DNA of 44,399 nt from positions 1 to 44,399 of the forward strand of contig JANYDM010000176.1 in the NCBI GenBank assembly GCA_025363575.1. The letters are read 5' to 3'. Both the position numbers and the translations under genes were made by a program. Under the pieces are notes generated by a model that saw nothing but the letters and a program-made list of their open reading frames with translations, was not told the DNA's origin and did no database searches. Shown in pieces: positions 34,521-43,624 of this stretch (positions are counted from its first letter, which is position 1; each line of letters begins with the position of its first letter). Source of the stretch: Betaproteobacteria bacterium. Its GTDB lineage: Bacteria; Pseudomonadota; Gammaproteobacteria; Burkholderiales; SG8-41.

Positions 34521-34534
34521 CCGGCTTTAGCCGG
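34521..34534. repeat. Small hairpin in the ilvE/cyclase intergenic region
   Basis: CCGGC-TTTA-GCCGG forms a five-base-pair stem with a four-base loop, flanked by purine-rich and GC-rich sequence. It lies within the 255-base divergent region 34435-34689, which otherwise holds the ilvE -10, a TTGACC (34565-34570) and the CRP-like palindrome. No small gene is seen there. Confidence 0.4.
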
Positions 34535-34617
34535 AGGAAGGCGTCTGCATTGCAGCGGCTTACCTTGACCGAAAAATTGAATGATGTGAATATCGCAAGT
34601 ATTGTCTGATAACCATC

Positions 34618-34633
34618 CGTGACAAAAGTCACA
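34618..34633 (+). promoter_or_regulatory. CRP/FNR-type palindrome upstream of the adenylate cyclase gene
   Basis: CGTGA-CAAAAG-TCACA matches the cAMP-receptor-protein consensus TGTGA-N6-TCACA in nine of ten specified positions; GTGA and TCAC are perfectly symmetric with a six-base spacer. It is centred 64 bases upstream of the cyclase ATG. The TGTGA/TCACA form favours CRP over FNR (TTGAT/ATCAA). That it is bound by a cAMP-responsive regulator is inference. Confidence 0.5.
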
Positions 34634-34689
34634 CTCCGCGGTTCCTTGCAAACCGCTGGAAACTAACGACAAAACGGAGCTATTTGGGA

Positions 34690-35988
34690 ATGTCTAACCC
34701 CGTGAGCCGATTGCTTCGCCGTCTAAGCGATCGCGTGATTGCGTCGACCGACACGGACGAACAAAAGCTGCAGAAGACGCTGTTGATTTTTGCCTGCGGC
34801 TTGATGGGGTTCGCCGCGATGTTGTGGCTGGTGATCTACCATGCCATGGGCATCAAATATTCCGCGACGGTGCCGCTTATTTACCTGGCCGTATCCGCGA
34901 GCACGCTGGCGATCTATCTGTGGAACCTCAATTTCGATTTCTTCCGGTTCGCGCAAACCAGCCTGTACCTGTTCGTGCCGTTCATCATGCAGTGGTCGAT
35001 CGGCAGCTATGTCACGTCATCGGGCGTGATGCTGTGGGCTCTGTTGGCGCCGATCGGCGTGATGGTATTCCAGGGGCCGCGGGAGTCGGTCCCGTGGTTC
35101 TTCGCCTACCTTGTAATGACAGCGGTATCCGGCTTCTTCGATTATTACCTTGCGTACGGAACGGAAAAAACGACGGGCATGCCGTTGCAGACTATCGCGG
35201 TGTTCTTCGTGCTCAATTTCGCTGCAATGTCGACTATTGTCTACCTGCTCGTGGTTTACTTTGTGCGCCAAAAAGACAGGCTGAAAGAGGCGCTCGACCG
35301 CCAGCATAGTCTGCTGCAGGTCGAGCAGGACCGTTCGGAGCGCCTGCTGCTTAACGTGCTGCCGGGCCACATCGCTGAACGCCTGAAGCGCGATCCGAGC
35401 GTAATCGCGGACGGCCTCGCTGATTGCACGGTGATGTTCGCAGACCTGACCGATTTCACGCGCTTGTCCGAGGAACTGCCGCCGCGCGACATGGTGGCGA
35501 TGCTGAACGACGTGTTTTCATGGTTCGACGGACTTGCCGAAAAATACGATCTGGAAAAGATCAAGACCATAGGCGACGCTTACATGGTCGCCGGAGGGTT
35601 GCTCGATCACGACGCGAAATACACCGAGGCGATCGCCAACATGGCGCTCACCGTGCGCGACAAGATCAGCGAACTGCGGACGCGCACCGGCGAGCCGCTC
35701 GGCATCCATATCGGCATCGGCAGCGGACCCGTCGTGGCCGGTGTGATCGGCGTCAAGAAATTCATTTACGATCTGTGGGGCAATGCCGTCAACGTCGCGG
35801 CCAGGTTGACATCGGAAGCGACGACCGGCGGCATTCTGGTCGACGCCACGACTTATCGCCGCCTGCGTGGCATCTATCAATTCGAAGGTCCCGAGCCGCT
35901 GACTGTCAAGGGGCAGCGCCAGTTGACGGCTTACCGGCTCATCGCGAAACTGCCGCAGATCGCTGAAGTCCAGGCCGAAGTGGCCTGA
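34690..35988 (+). CDS. Membrane-anchored class III adenylate cyclase
   Basis: A 432-residue protein. Residues about 30-192 hold six hydrophobic helices, 195-232 a coiled segment ending in the cyclase-transducer motif LLLNVLPGHIAERL, and 245-425 the class III catalytic domain. Metal-binding Asp252 (FADLTDF) and Asp296 (KTIGDAYM), adenine-specifying Lys292 and Asp361 (IYDLWGN), and the transition-state pair Asn368/Arg372 (NAVNVAARL) are all present. An active ATP-specific, homodimeric cyclase making cAMP is therefore predicted. The ATG at 34690 follows GGAG by ten bases; a TTG at 34684 is an alternative. A CRP-like site lies upstream. It converges on glnE with 13 bases between stops. Confidence 0.93.
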   Translation: MSNPVSRLLRRLSDRVIASTDTDEQKLQKTLLIFACGLMGFAAMLWLVIYHAMGIKYSATVPLIYLAVSASTLAIYLWNLNFDFFRFAQTSLYLFVPFIMQWSIGSYVTSSGVMLWALLAPIGVMVFQGPRESVPWFFAYLVMTAVSGFFDYYLAYGTEKTTGMPLQTIAVFFVLNFAAMSTIVYLLVVYFVRQKDRLKEALDRQHSLLQVEQDRSERLLLNVLPGHIAERLKRDPSVIADGLADCTVMFADLTDFTRLSEELPPRDMVAMLNDVFSWFDGLAEKYDLEKIKTIGDAYMVAGGLLDHDAKYTEAIANMALTVRDKISELRTRTGEPLGIHIGIGSGPVVAGVIGVKKFIYDLWGNAVNVAARLTSEATTGGILVDATTYRRLRGIYQFEGPEPLTVKGQRQLTAYRLIAKLPQIAEVQAEVA

Positions 35989-36001
35989 CCTGTCCCGGGC
36001 T

Positions 36002-38710
36002 TCAACCCGGCGGCGCCTGAGCGTCGAGCACGGTCGACCATAATCTTTTCACAGCGGAAATTTCGCGCGCGAGCGTGCCGGCTTCGACTCGCGCATATTT
36101 GTCGCCCTGCAGCCGCAGCGCGTGCTGCAATTGACGAAAGCGCCGGTAAGCATCGTGCACCGCGAGCGCGTCATCCGCCGGGATAAGGCTGAGGCGTGCG
36201 GCGAGCTTAAGCAGCGCCAGGTTGCCGATGTTCGCCACGAGCCCGGCGTGGCGGTGCGCGTGGCCCAGCACCAAGTACTGGACGATGAACTCGACGTCGA
36301 TCAAACCGCCGCGGTCGTGCTTGACGTCGAATAAACCGCTGGCGTTGGGATGCGCAGCGAGCATCTTGCCGCGCATGGCGGCGATTTCATCGCGCAGCGC
36401 GGGCAGTTCGCGCGGGCGGCACAGGACCTCGCTGCGCACCGCGTCGAAGCGCGCGCAAATCGCCGCGTCGCCCGCGACGCAGCGCGCGCGCGTCAATGCC
36501 TGGTGCTCCCATACCCACGCGTGCTCGCGCTGATACCCGGTAAATCCCTCGAGCGAACTGACGAGCAGCCCGCTCGCGCCGTCCGGACGCAGCCGCAGGT
36601 CGGTCTCGTACAAAACGCCCGCTGCCGTCATGCTCGTCAGCCATTGATTGATGCGCTGTGCGAGGCGCGTGTAGTTTTCGGCCGCGCCCGGCGCGTTGTC
36701 ATCGTGCAGAAAAATCAGATCGAGATCGGACTCGTAGCCGAGCTCCTTGCCGCCGAGCTTGCCATAGGCCACGATGGCGAAGCTTGGATCGTCTCGATGC
36801 CGGGTAGGCAGGCTGCGCCAGATAAAGTGCAATATTTCACCAAGGATGACGTCTGCGAGTTCTGACAGATAGTCGGAAAGCGTTTCGAGCGGGAGCTCGC
36901 GTGCAAGGTCCTGCGCCAGCAGGCGCAGAGTCTGCGCGTGCTTGAAATGGCGCAGCACGTCCATGTGCGCTTCGCTGTCCTCGGGCGCCTCCTGTAACCG
37001 GCTGCGCAGCTGCGCCGTCAGTTGCCCGCGCACTGGTGGCTCATGCAGCGTGCGGGCGTCGAGCAATTCGTCGAGCAGTATCGGATAGCGCGCGAGGTAT
37101 TGCGCTGCCCACGGGCTCGCGCTGGCGAGGCGCGCCCCGCGCTCTATCGTCTGCGGGTATTGCAGCAGCAGCGCGAGATAGGCCTCGCGGCGACTGATGC
37201 TTTCCAACAGCGTCAGCATGCGTTCCAGCGTGGCGTCCGGTTTTGGCAGAGTGGCAACGGCGGCAATCACTTGCGGCACCAGCTGCTCCATGCGCGCCTG
37301 GCTCGTCTGCGGCATATGTCGCACGCGGCTGCTGGCGCGCAGCGCACCGATGCGCTCGAACGCGCGCGGCGGGTCGCTGTAACCAAGATCGCCCAATGCC
37401 GCGAGCGCCTCGGCAGGCTTGTCGCCACGCCATAGCGTTGCCAGCGGGTGAGCCTGACCTTCCGACCCGGCGAAGATGCTCTCGAAATGATGCGTCACGC
37501 GGCCGCGATGGCGCTCGAGGTCCGCGCGCATTGCCTCGTACGACGCGTATCCCATGGCAGTTGCGATCAGGGCTTGATCTACCGCGTCTACCGGCAATGC
37601 CTGGGTCTGCTTGTCGTCCAGATATTGCAGGCGATGCTCCAGGTTGCGCAGAAAAACGTACGCTGCGGTGAGCTCGTGCACCGCTTCCCGCGGCAGCAGG
37701 TTGCGCTCGGCCAGCAGCGGCAGCACCGCGAGCGTCGGCGGCTGGCGCAGCAATGCTTCGTGCCCGCCGCGCACGAGTTGAAACAGCTGGACGATGAACT
37801 CGACTTCGCGGATGCCGCCCGGCCCGAGCTTGATGTTATCGAGGATATCGCGGCGCTCGACTTCGCGCCGGATTTCCGCGTGCAGGCCGCGCATCGACTC
37901 GAACGCGCTGTAATCCAGGTGGCGGCGGAATACGAAAGGGCGCACGAGTTCGCCCAGTTCCTGCGCCCGCTCCCCGCACACGACGCGCGCTTTGATCCAC
38001 GCATAGCGCTCCCATTCGCGGCCCTGGGTGATGAAATAGTTTTCGAGCATGCTGAAGCTGACGGCCAGCGGCCCGTCGCTGCCCAGCGGACGCAGCCGCA
38101 TATCGACGCGAAAGACGTAGCCGTCGGCGGTCATTTCATTGAGCATCGCGATCAGCCGGCGCCCCATGCGAATGAAAAACTCATGATTGCTCAACGTGCG
38201 CGGGCCGCGTGTTTCGCCGTCGTCCGGATATACGAACACAAGATCGATATCGGACGACACGTTGAGTTCGCAGCCGCCGAGCTTGCCCATTGCAACGACA
38301 TGCAGATGCTGCGTCGCGCCGGCGGCTTCCGCGGCGGGCTCGCCGTATTGCAGCGCAAGTTCGCGTGCCAGGTGGTCGACAGCCGTCGTAATGGCAAGAT
38401 CGGCGAGCGCGGTCACCGTTGTCATTACCTCTACCAGGGTCGCGAATCCTGCCAGGTCGCGTGCGATGATCCGCAGCATGACGCGTTTGCGCAGATCGCG
38501 CAGCGCATTCATCAGGGCGCCATCGCTGGCGGCATGAGCCGCGGTGAGCTGCGCGCGCATCTCTTCGACACTATAAGCAGACGCCACGCTCTGCGCTGAG
38601 AGCAGGTCCGGCTGCACCGCCAGCAACCGCCGTGCGTAACGCGATAAAGCGGTCGCGCGCCGTATCGCTTCGTCAGCCGGGACGGCCGTGCCGGCGTTAG
38701 GTGTAGTCAC
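36002..38710 (-). CDS. glnE: Bifunctional glutamine synthetase adenylyltransferase/deadenylase
   Basis: A 902-residue enzyme that adenylylates and deadenylylates GlnA under PII control, the nitrogen switch of proteobacteria. It contains two nucleotidyltransferase domains: the N-terminal deadenylase with MGKLGGCELNVSSDIDLVF and the C-terminal adenylyltransferase with YGKLGGKELGYESDLDLIF, each G-G-x(n)-S-D-x-D. PII-uridylyltransferase-like helical regions follow each (GPGGIREVEFIVQLFQLVRGG; DRGGLIDVEFIVQYLVLGHA). Slightly shorter than the 946 residues of E. coli GlnE. The start is GTG at 38710. It is divergent from yhdP with a 52-base gap. Confidence 0.96.
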   Translation of the reverse strand: MTTPNAGTAVPADEAIRRATALSRYARRLLAVQPDLLSAQSVASAYSVEEMRAQLTAAHAASDGALMNALRDLRKRVMLRIIARDLAGFATLVEVMTTVTALADLAITTAVDHLARELALQYGEPAAEAAGATQHLHVVAMGKLGGCELNVSSDIDLVFVYPDDGETRGPRTLSNHEFFIRMGRRLIAMLNEMTADGYVFRVDMRLRPLGSDGPLAVSFSMLENYFITQGREWERYAWIKARVVCGERAQELGELVRPFVFRRHLDYSAFESMRGLHAEIRREVERRDILDNIKLGPGGIREVEFIVQLFQLVRGGHEALLRQPPTLAVLPLLAERNLLPREAVHELTAAYVFLRNLEHRLQYLDDKQTQALPVDAVDQALIATAMGYASYEAMRADLERHRGRVTHHFESIFAGSEGQAHPLATLWRGDKPAEALAALGDLGYSDPPRAFERIGALRASSRVRHMPQTSQARMEQLVPQVIAAVATLPKPDATLERMLTLLESISRREAYLALLLQYPQTIERGARLASASPWAAQYLARYPILLDELLDARTLHEPPVRGQLTAQLRSRLQEAPEDSEAHMDVLRHFKHAQTLRLLAQDLARELPLETLSDYLSELADVILGEILHFIWRSLPTRHRDDPSFAIVAYGKLGGKELGYESDLDLIFLHDDNAPGAAENYTRLAQRINQWLTSMTAAGVLYETDLRLRPDGASGLLVSSLEGFTGYQREHAWVWEHQALTRARCVAGDAAICARFDAVRSEVLCRPRELPALRDEIAAMRGKMLAAHPNASGLFDVKHDRGGLIDVEFIVQYLVLGHAHRHAGLVANIGNLALLKLAARLSLIPADDALAVHDAYRRFRQLQHALRLQGDKYARVEAGTLAREISAVKRLWSTVLDAQAPPG

Positions 38711-38762
38711 GCCGTTCAGGTTACAATTGGTTTAGAAATCATTGCGTTGCATTTTATGACTT

Positions 38763-41700
38763 TTGCCGATTACCGTGCCGGCTATTTCCATCTTTAAGTG
38801 GCTGCACGTCAGCACGCTCTGGTGTTATCGCGCGATAACCTGGGCGGTGATTGTCTGCGCATTCCTGTTTGCGCTGCTCATCCTCGGCGTGCGCTTCTGG
38901 CTGCTGCCGAACATGGGAAAATACCGCGAACCGATTGCCCGTGAGTTGAGCGAGGCGACGCATCAGCGCATTACGATAGGCAGGCTCGACGGCCGATGGA
39001 GCGGCCTCAATCTGCAGTTGACCCTCGGCGACCTGGTGGTTTACGACGCCGCCGGCGAGCCCGCGTTGACCTTGCAGCGCGTCGACAGCACCTTGTCATG
39101 GTGGTCGCTCGTGCTGTGGGAGCCGCGCTTCGATTCGATCGAAATCCGCCGCCCGGATCTGAATATAAAACGTGATTCGCGCGGCGTGATTTCCGTCGCC
39201 GGCATCGAGCTGAACGAGCATTCCAGCGGTGGCGGCCTGTCGGACTGGCTGCTGCGGCAACAGGAAATCAGCATACGCGAAGCGTCCATAGCCTGGCAGG
39301 ACGATGTGCGCGGCGCGCCGCGGCTCGCGCTGCAAAATGTTGATTTTCGCCTTGAGAACGACGGCCGGCATCACCGCTTCGGACTGCGCGCCGAACCGCC
39401 CGCGGTGCTCGCCACACCGCTGGACGTGCGCGGCGATTTTACCGGCCGGACGGTGACCGATCTCACTCAGTGGAACGGACAGGTTTTCACGCAGCTCGAC
39501 TACACCGACATTTCCGCGTGGCGCGCGTGGGTGCCGTTCCCTGTCAGTTTCCCGCATGGCGCAGGCGCGGTGCGGGCGTGGGCCGGCCTGAAAAACGGCG
39601 CGCTCGCCGAGATCACCGCGGACGTGCAGCTGGCGCAGGTAACGACGCAACTGGGCGCGGATGTGCCCGAACTCGATCTCGCCGAACTCAAAGGCCGCGT
39701 GGGCTGGAAATCACTGGACGACGGGTTCGAGGTCTCGACGACCCACCTGGGCATGTCGACGCACAATTACACATTGCAGCCGACTGATTTTCTGCTGCGC
39801 TATCACCGCGGCACCGCAACGCGGCCCGCGCGCGGCGAGTTGCAGGCCAATACGCTGGATGTCGAGCCGCTGATCGCGCTCGCCGATCATCTGCCTCTCG
39901 ACGTCGCGCTGCGCAAGGAATTCGAAGCGTATGCGCCGCGCGGCAGCTTTTACGACGTGGCGATGAAATGGACGGGCGAATGGCCGCGGCCGCGGCAATA
40001 TGGCGTCAAGGCGCGGTTCGTCAATCTCGGCCTGAACGCCGTAGGTCAGTTGCCGGGGCTGGCCGGCGTAAGCGGCAGCATCGATGGCAGCGAGCGCGGC
40101 GGCACGTTGTTGCTAAGCACGCAGCATGCCGTAGTGGAACTGCCGCTGGTGTTTCAGGACAAGCTCGAATTCGACGTGCTCACCGCGCAGGCAGGCTGGC
40201 AGCGCAGCGGCGAACAATACGAGATCCGCCTCAACGATATCTCGTTTTCGAACCGCGATCTCGCCGGCACCCTCTCCGGCGCTTATCAAACTGCGGCTGA
40301 AGGGCGCGGCGCGATCGATCTGACCGCGCATGCGACGCGCGCCGACGTGCGCAGCGTCGGGCGTTACATTCCGCTGCGCATCGGCGAGCGCGGCCGGCAG
40401 TGGATGACGGCGGCGTTTGTCGGCGGCTCTTCGAACGACGTCAAGCTGCGTCTGAAGGGCAACTTGAGCGAGTTTCCTTACCCGGAGGGCAAAGGCGGTA
40501 TTTTCCAGGTGACGGCGCGCGTGGTCGACGGCGTGCTCGATTACGCCAGTGGCTGGCCGCGGATAGAAAATATCGAGGGCGACCTGACGTTTCGCGGTCG
40601 TCGCATGGACATCGTCGTGCGCGAGGGAGCGATCGGCGGCGCCAAGCTTGCGCGGGTGCGCGCCGAAATCCCCGATCTCGCGACACCCGAGCGCGTGCTT
40701 ACCGTGACGGGGGAAGCCGAGGGCGCAACCAGCGAATTCCTGAACTTCATTGAGCACAGCCCGGTGCTCGACATGACGGAACATTTTACGCAGACCATGC
40801 GCGCCGAGGGTCGCGGCAAGCTCGGGCTCAAGCTCACAATCCCGCTCGCCAATGTAAAAGCCACGAGGGTCGCGGGCGACTATCAATTCGTGAACAACCG
40901 CATCGAAAGCGAAGATGTGTTTTTTCCTTTCGAGCAGGTCAACGCGCGGCTCGATTTCACGGAGACCGGCGTGCGCGTGCCGGCGGCGACCATGAATATA
41001 CTCGGCGGGCCCGCGACGCTGACCGGTGGCGCGCAGCGCGAAGGCGTCGTGCGTCTCAACCTCGCTGGGCGCGCGAACATGGATAATTTCCGTCGTTCGT
41101 CCGCGGTGCCGCTCGCGCAGGCGTTGCGCGGCTCGACGGACTGGAAAACCTCCATCGTATTGCGCAAGCGGCTGGCCGACATCACGTTCGAGTCGAACTT
41201 GCAGGGTATCGTTTCGGAATTGCCCGCGCCGCTGGCAAAAGCCGCCACCGATAGTCTGCCGGTCAAACTCGAGCGGACGGTTACGGGGCCGCAACAGGAC
41301 CGCATCGCGGTGACGGTCGGCAGCCTGCTCTCCGCTCAGCTGCAGCGGCGCAAGGACGGCGCGGATTCCATCGTCGAGCGTGGCACGATCAGCTTGGGCG
41401 GCGTGGCTGCGGAGCCGGAGCGTAAAGGCTTATGGGTCAGCGGGGGCCTGAAAAGTCTTGATCTCGATCAATGGCTGCTGCTGCTGAAAGCCGGCAGCGG
41501 TGACGCGGGACGCGCGCAAATCGCGGGCCTTGACGTCAAGTTCGGCACGCTGGATCTTTTCGGCCGCCGCTTTAACGAGCTCGCAATCAGCGGCACCGCG
41601 CAGCCGGGCGTGTGGCAGACGACGCTGGCCGGCCGCGAGCTGGTCGGCGAGCTGACATGGCGCTCGCAGGGCAGGGGCAAAGTTACTGCGCGGATGAAGA

Positions 41701-42614
41701 CTTTTGTCATCCCGGCGGCATCGCCGGACCGCCCGGTTCACACCGCCGAGAAAGACCCGCCGCTGGAACTGCCGGCGCTCGATATCAAGGCCGACAATTT
41801 CCAGGTCCGGCAGGCGAATCTGGGCAAGCTCGATCTGACCGCGGTGCCCGACGGGCGCGACTGGAAACTTGAAAAACTTTATGTGACCAATCCCGACGCC
41901 ACGCTGAGCATCGAGGGCGTGTGGCAGGGCTGGCTTACGCAGCCGCGCACGATGGTCAACGTGCGGCTTGACGTCAATGACATCGGCAAGTTCCTGGTGC
42001 GCCTCGGCCAGCCCGAAGGCGTGCGGCGCGGCACCGCCAAGATCGAAGGCCCGTTGTCGTGGGCCGGCAATCCCAGCGAGCTCGACTACGCGACGTTATC
42101 GGGAAATTTCGTGCTGGAGGCGAACAAGGGCCAGTTCGTCAAACTCGATCCGGGCATCGGCAAGCTGCTGGGCGTAATGAGCCTGCAGTCGTTGCCGCGG
42201 CGGCTGTCGCTTGATTTCCGCGATATTTTCAGTGAAGGCCTCGCATTCGACGCGATCGTCGGAACCGTAAAGGTCAACCGCGGCATTGCCAGCACCGAAA
42301 ACTTTCGCATTGCGGGGCCGGCCGTGCGGATTCAGATGAGCGGCGACGTTGATCTCGCTAAAGAAACACAAAAACTTCGCGTCAAGGTCTATCCGAGCAT
42401 GAGCGACAGCTTATCGGTCGCCGGCGCGCTGATTGGCGGCCCGATCGCGGGCATCGCGGCATTCGTCGCCCAAAAGTTATTGAAGGATCCGATCGACAAA
42501 ATTGCGGCGTATGAATACGACATTACCGGTAGCTGGGGCGACCCGCAGGTCTTAAAAGTTGAAGTGCCGCAGTCCGCGAATGCGATCAGGCCGGGTTCGG
42601 AGCGCTCCGATTAA
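38763..42614 (+). CDS. yhdP: YhdP-family AsmA-like envelope protein
   Basis: A 1283-residue protein with one N-terminal membrane helix (about 22-45, AITWAVIVCAFLFALLILGVRFWLL) and a very long periplasmic part. It is of the TIGR02099/DUF3971-AsmA type, rich in beta strands with repeated amphipathic units. C-terminal AsmA-like signatures include GTAKIEGPLSWAGNP, FVLEANKGQFVKLDPGIGKLLGVMSLQSLPRRLSLDFRDIF and AGALIGGPIAGIAAFVAQKLLKDP. In E. coli YhdP, with TamB and YdbH, carries phospholipids to the outer membrane. Initiation is uncertain: TTG at 38763 or GTG at 38775, neither with a Shine-Dalgarno. The ATG at 38756 is in a frame that stops quickly. The nitrilase and tldD genes follow. Confidence 0.93.
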   Translation: MPITVPAISIFKWLHVSTLWCYRAITWAVIVCAFLFALLILGVRFWLLPNMGKYREPIARELSEATHQRITIGRLDGRWSGLNLQLTLGDLVVYDAAGEPALTLQRVDSTLSWWSLVLWEPRFDSIEIRRPDLNIKRDSRGVISVAGIELNEHSSGGGLSDWLLRQQEISIREASIAWQDDVRGAPRLALQNVDFRLENDGRHHRFGLRAEPPAVLATPLDVRGDFTGRTVTDLTQWNGQVFTQLDYTDISAWRAWVPFPVSFPHGAGAVRAWAGLKNGALAEITADVQLAQVTTQLGADVPELDLAELKGRVGWKSLDDGFEVSTTHLGMSTHNYTLQPTDFLLRYHRGTATRPARGELQANTLDVEPLIALADHLPLDVALRKEFEAYAPRGSFYDVAMKWTGEWPRPRQYGVKARFVNLGLNAVGQLPGLAGVSGSIDGSERGGTLLLSTQHAVVELPLVFQDKLEFDVLTAQAGWQRSGEQYEIRLNDISFSNRDLAGTLSGAYQTAAEGRGAIDLTAHATRADVRSVGRYIPLRIGERGRQWMTAAFVGGSSNDVKLRLKGNLSEFPYPEGKGGIFQVTARVVDGVLDYASGWPRIENIEGDLTFRGRRMDIVVREGAIGGAKLARVRAEIPDLATPERVLTVTGEAEGATSEFLNFIEHSPVLDMTEHFTQTMRAEGRGKLGLKLTIPLANVKATRVAGDYQFVNNRIESEDVFFPFEQVNARLDFTETGVRVPAATMNILGGPATLTGGAQREGVVRLNLAGRANMDNFRRSSAVPLAQALRGSTDWKTSIVLRKRLADITFESNLQGIVSELPAPLAKAATDSLPVKLERTVTGPQQDRIAVTVGSLLSAQLQRRKDGADSIVERGTISLGGVAAEPERKGLWVSGGLKSLDLDQWLLLLKAGSGDAGRAQIAGLDVKFGTLDLFGRRFNELAISGTAQPGVWQTTLAGRELVGELTWRSQGRGKVTARMKTFVIPAASPDRPVHTAEKDPPLELPALDIKADNFQVRQANLGKLDLTAVPDGRDWKLEKLYVTNPDATLSIEGVWQGWLTQPRTMVNVRLDVNDIGKFLVRLGQPEGVRRGTAKIEGPLSWAGNPSELDYATLSGNFVLEANKGQFVKLDPGIGKLLGVMSLQSLPRRLSLDFRDIFSEGLAFDAIVGTVKVNRGIASTENFRIAGPAVRIQMSGDVDLAKETQKLRVKVYPSMSDSLSVAGALIGGPIAGIAAFVAQKLLKDPIDKIAAYEYDITGSWGDPQVLKVEVPQSANAIRPGSERSD

Positions 42615-42656
42615 AGCGCACAGCTGGGTTGCATGGACTGTAAGAACTGAAATGAT

Positions 42657-43541
42657 ATGAGTACAAAATCCGCATCATCGTTTGGCCGCGCGCGGCCGCA
42701 CACCAGCCCGGCCGCCCCAACCGAGTCGACATCCGCCGTGCGCGTGGCGGCGGTGCAGCTCGCCTCTGGTCCGAGTGTGTCGGCTAATCTTCACGAAGCG
42801 CGGCGGCTCGTCGGCATGGCCGCCGCCCAAGGGGCAAAATTGGTCGCGCTGCCTGAATACTTCGCCATCATGGGCATGCAGGACACCGACAAAGTTAAAG
42901 TACGCGAGGTCGAGGGCGCGGGTCCGATTCAGCAGTTTCTCGCTGATATCGCGAAAGAGCACAAAATCTGGCTGGTGGGCGGCTCGGTGCCGCTGGTGTC
43001 GAGCGATCCAGACCGTGTGCGCAACAGCAGCCTCGTTTTCGACGACAAAGGCAAACTCGTCGCGCGCTACGATAAGATTCACCTGTTCGGTTTTGAAATG
43101 GGCACGGAACAATACTCGGAACAGCGCACGATCGAACCGGGTGACGAAGTGAAAGTCATCGATTCGCCATTCGGCCGGATTGGTTTGTCGATTTGTTACG
43201 ACCTGCGCTTTCCGGAACTTTATCGCGCGATGAAAGACGTTGATATCATCATGGTGCCGTCCGCATTTACGGAGACCACTGGCAAGGCGCATTGGGAAAC
43301 TCTGATTCGTGCGCGCGCGATCGAGAACCTGGCGTATGTAATTGCGCCGGCGCAGGGCGGTTATCATCTCAATGGCCGCGAAACTCACGGCGATAGCATG
43401 ATCGTCGATCCGTGGGGTGTCGTGCTCGACCGGTTGCCGCGCGGGTCCGGTATCGTTACGGCGGGCCTCAATCCGGAATACGTGCAGCGGCTGCGTAAAA
43501 GCCTGCCGGCGCTGGAGCATCGGACTTTGCATCGCACGTAG
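42657..43541 (+). CDS. Nitrilase-superfamily amidase, deaminated-glutathione amidase (Nit1)-like
   Basis: A 294-residue carbon-nitrogen hydrolase. The catalytic Glu-Lys-Cys triad is visible: Glu in ALPEYFAI, Lys in ARYDKIHLF and Cys in LSICYDLRFPELYR. The CYDLRFPELYR block is typical of the Nit1/NitFhit branch, which repairs deaminated glutathione. The N-terminal 26 residues are Ser/Pro/Thr-rich and not part of the fold, so translation could begin later, but no better start is visible. It lies 42 bases after yhdP and 83 bases before tldD, a recurrent betaproteobacterial order. Confidence 0.9.
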   Translation: MSTKSASSFGRARPHTSPAAPTESTSAVRVAAVQLASGPSVSANLHEARRLVGMAAAQGAKLVALPEYFAIMGMQDTDKVKVREVEGAGPIQQFLADIAKEHKIWLVGGSVPLVSSDPDRVRNSSLVFDDKGKLVARYDKIHLFGFEMGTEQYSEQRTIEPGDEVKVIDSPFGRIGLSICYDLRFPELYRAMKDVDIIMVPSAFTETTGKAHWETLIRARAIENLAYVIAPAQGGYHLNGRETHGDSMIVDPWGVVLDRLPRGSGIVTAGLNPEYVQRLRKSLPALEHRTLHRT

Positions 43542-43624
43542 CCCCTTTAAGATAAAGAAGTGGCGGCACTTGAATACTGGTTTGCCGCCTCGATTTACTA
43601 TCAGTTATCGCCATTGGAAATTAA

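Noticed and set aside
43562..43589. GGCGGCA/TGCCGCC inverted repeat between the nitrilase gene and tldD as a terminator
   Set aside because: The loop is 14 bases and no U-run follows the stem; the evidence is too weak to call.
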